From NCBI RefSeq assembly GCF_008831285.2, contig NC_045140.1:25004131-25068130 (forward strand): DNA of 64,000 nucleotides, given 5' to 3'. Source of the DNA: Nymphaea colorata. Its lineage: Eukaryota; Streptophyta; Magnoliopsida; Nymphaeales; Nymphaeaceae. Position numbers and translations under genes: made by a program. The notes under the pieces are model-generated. The model saw only the letters and a list, made by a program, of their open reading frames with translations, was not told where the DNA came from and did no database searches. Positions 61,914 through 64,000 of this stretch are shown here, one piece after another (position 1 is the first letter of the stretch; every line of letters begins with the position of its first letter).

Positions 61914-62290
61914 CTTTACTAACTTTATTTCCTTTTCATATTGATACTGACCAAGACCCATTTTGTGTAAGATCTGTAAGTTTATTGAAATAGTGTTTTG
62001 TTCAAGTTACCAAATAAGAGCACTCACACTAAGTCAAACGGTTCTAGGTATACTAAAGCTGAGATTGGAAGCAAGCCAATGAAATTAAACACACTACATA
62101 TACTGTGTGCGTACATGTGCATGTGTGTGTGCGTGCACATGTGAGAGAGAGAGAGAGACATAGAACTAAATTTAATGTATTATTATGCTCAATTTATTAC
62201 ATGATGATACATAGCATCATAAGTAGGATTCGGTTAATGGGCACGAACATGGTTGACATAGTGAGAAGTAGTAATTGGTGGTTTGCTTAG
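60946..62290. other. Intergenic, no gene recognised
   Basis: Contains a purine-rich stretch (61180-61260), a (TA)n run and GT/GA microsatellites (62105-62158). No domain-bearing frame was found. Confidence 0.5.
61869..61911. repeat. (TA)n microsatellite
   Basis: About twenty uninterrupted AT units in intergenic DNA. Confidence 0.95.
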
Positions 62291-62295
62291 GCAGT

Positions 62296-62555
62296 CTAGA
62301 TGAGCTCGACAATGAAAGAGTAGACTCGGTTCATGGACTCATGCTCCAAGACTCCAACCCCATCTACATAGTTGTACATGCATTGGGAGACCCTCGCAAT
62401 GTTGAAAGCCACGTTCATGAAAGAACGAGAGAAGGCGGTCTGTTGCTGCTGCTGCTGCTGAGCCGAGAGCAACCTTGTTCAACCTCCTCCATGCATCCCT
62501 TAGCAAGTTCCTTATGTGTTGTCGTGCTTGCTCCTCCACTACCTTTGCCTCGTTA
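62296..62555 (-). pseudogene. Terpene synthase last exon, interrupted and frameshifted
   Basis: The minus strand encodes VVEEQARQHIRNLLRDAWRR and then, after a frame change, AFSRSFMNVAFNIARVSQCM, followed by a short tail ending at the TAG at 62298-62296. These are the final helices of plant terpene synthases, which cyclise prenyl diphosphates. The shift falls in or near a (CTG)n run at 62444-62461, suggesting slippage. The upstream part of the exon is displaced to 63584-63548 by the LTR element 62556-63547. With the insert and one target copy disregarded the exon would be about 292 bases, the usual size of a terpene synthase last exon. The metal-binding DDxxD exons are not in the window. Confidence 0.75.
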
Positions 62556-63547
62556 TGTTAACGATAAGGTTGAAAGACCATCATTTTAGAAATATTTAAG
62601 GAAAGAATCACAACAAGATCAATTTAAATTAATGATAAAGGAAAAAGAAAATCTTTCCACAAAAATCAGATTTAGTTTTTCATGTTTATCATTGCCAAGA
62701 TTATAGTGTTAATGATAAGATTAAAAGACAATTTTCTAAAGACATTCAAGGAAAGAATCACGGCAAGATCAATCAAAATTAATGATAAAAGAAAAAGAAA
62801 ATCTTTCCACAAAAATCAGATTTAGTTTCTCATGTTTATCATTGCCAAAATTTTAGGAACTTCAACTATTTAAACTCATTTTATGCATTGTGTTACCAAG
62901 ACTCATGGTGGTCTTTCATGGTGAAAAACCATGCACGTTTAATGAAAAGAATCTTTTCATTACTGGTTTTTTATTTGTTTTGTTCCTTCTTTGTTTTTTT
63001 AACTTGGTATCAGAGCATGATGCTTAACAAAAAAGAATGAAGCCCATAGGTGGCCTTCAGACAACCAAATACATCGCTGTTTTTTTTTCACCAAAGCGAA
63101 TACTCAATCTTGTGAAGAAAATCTTGAGGAATCAAACTTGGTTTTTTGAATTGCTGCCAAAGCATGATCTACCTTCACAAAAAACTTTATGAAGCACATT
63201 TGGGCTCATCGAATCACTGTCAAAGATATGGCATGATCACCTTTTACAAAGTTCTGCAGCAAACTTGGACTTTTAGATTCGTCGTCCAGTTTGAAGGAAG
63301 ATGTTAATGATAAGGCTGAAAGGCAATAATTCTAGAGAGATTCAAGGAAAGAACCCCAACAAGATCACTCAAAATTAATGATAAAGAAAAAAAATTTTTC
63401 TTTCCGCAAAAATAAGATTTGGTTTCCCATGTTTCTCGTTGCTAAGATTATAGGAACTTCAACCATTTAAGTGTGTTCTATGCATTGTGTAACCAAGGCT
63501 CATGGTGACCTTCCATGGTGAAAAACCATGCACGTTTAATGAAAAGA
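62556..63547 (+). mobile_element. TRIM-like miniature LTR retrotransposon
   Basis: LTR copies starting TGTTAATGATAAG lie at 62707 and 63302, and a partial tandem copy of the first 151 bases (TGTTAACGATAAGG) starts at 62556. A perfect primer-binding site for initiator tRNA-Met, TGGTATCAGAGC, is at 63005-63016, and a purine tract at 63291-63301 precedes the right LTR. The interior is only about 300 bases and non-coding, the definition of a terminal-repeat retrotransposon in miniature. Flanks CGTTA (62551-62555) and CATTA (63548-63552) match at 4 of 5 bases, a decayed target duplication. The right LTR lacks the last stretch seen before the primer site. Confidence 0.8.
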
Positions 63548-63584
63548 CATTAAACCCACATGTACAACCCACCATTTGAGACCG
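63548..63584 (-). pseudogene. Upstream stub of the interrupted terpene synthase exon
   Basis: After an acceptor-like CAG (63587-63585, minus strand) comes CGGTCTCAAATGGTG, translating as RSQMV, like the SxMVECYM segment that begins the last exon of many terpene synthases. The following residues are degenerate. It stays in frame with EAKVVEEQ across the insertion when the insert is ignored. Short, so the call depends on the neighbouring fragment. Confidence 0.5.
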
Positions 63585-63770
63585 CTGTTCGGAAATTGCA
63601 TGCATTGAAAGTCACAGACTTGCTATTCACAAGCCATCATTTGTGACCATGCGTCTTACTGATCCATAATCTTGGAAGATGAGTAGATCAATGATTATGA
63701 AATAGTTAAGAAATAAAAACTGTAGTTTGGAAACCTAATGTCTCTTTATACAAAAACATAACAAGTACAT
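63585..63770. repeat. Direct-repeat copy B (partner at 60740-60945)
   Basis: Same block order as copy A about 2.8 kb away, including ATTGCATGCATTGAA and CATAACAAGTAC. On the minus strand it is the presumed intron before the terpene synthase last exon. This suggests either a local duplication of the locus or a shared dispersed repeat. Confidence 0.75.
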
Positions 63771-64000
63771 TGCTGATTTCCTACAAACCTCAACTATCCA
63801 AAATCATGGAAAACTGTTCTCTAGGAAATAAGAAAGAGAAATAGATAACTACCTTATAAAAGATTAATCCACTGGATTTGTTGATGATAAAGAGACTGTA
63901 AATAGCAGCTATGAGCTTAACCAGAAAACAAATGGAAAGTCTATCAATTTATCAAGTCAACAATGTAAGAATTTTCATGCATGCCAAGAATCAAATAAAG
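63771..64000. other. Window edge, no gene recognised
   Basis: AT-rich sequence; earlier terpene synthase exons, if any, would lie beyond this edge on the minus strand. Confidence 0.4.

Overview
The window is nuclear DNA of a flowering plant. It has four multi-exon genes with GT-AG introns, AT-rich intergenic DNA full of (TA)n runs, and many small transposons. An NB-ARC remnant that looks TIR-NLR-type argues against a grass; an early-diverging angiosperm, magnoliid or dicot fits. The species cannot be fixed from sequence alone. All exon coordinates below were assembled by hand from reading frame, splice sites and remembered family conservation.

Layout. 0.9-4.1 kb, minus strand: a complete 4-coumarate:CoA ligase (5 exons) with a substrate-pocket deletion. 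4.1-10.2 kb: intergenic, with a Tourist-like MITE. 10.18-31.11 kb, plus strand: a complete anaphase-promoting complex subunit 4 gene (19 exons, 783 codons). It is spread over 21 kb because its introns carry a Copia fragment, at least two hAT-type MITEs with exact 8-bp target duplications, and foldback repeats. 31.9-34.4 kb: a probable non-autonomous DNA transposon with subterminal repeats, holding a LINE fragment and a 51/60-bp minisatellite. 36.9-37.2 kb: a broken NLR fragment. 39.2-41.9 kb, minus strand: a CASP-like (CASPL2-type) four-helix membrane protein gene. 42-51 kb: intergenic, with a 99-bp (TA)n, an 86-bp x3 tandem repeat and LTR-element debris. 51.14-58.36 kb, plus strand: a complete CLASSY1/2-type SNF2 gene of RNA-directed DNA methylation. 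58.4-64 kb: repeats, an unidentified coding-like fragment, and the last exon of a terpene synthase split by a TRIM-like miniature LTR retrotransposon.

The genes do not form a pathway. They act in phenylpropanoid metabolism (4CL), cell-cycle proteolysis (APC4), membrane domain or cell-wall organisation (CASPL) and transposon silencing (CLSY). No new multi-gene system was found. The best observations are the 4CL pocket deletion, the hAT MITEs with intact target duplications inside APC4, and the TRIM insertion in the terpene synthase exon, whose frame closes when the insert is ignored.
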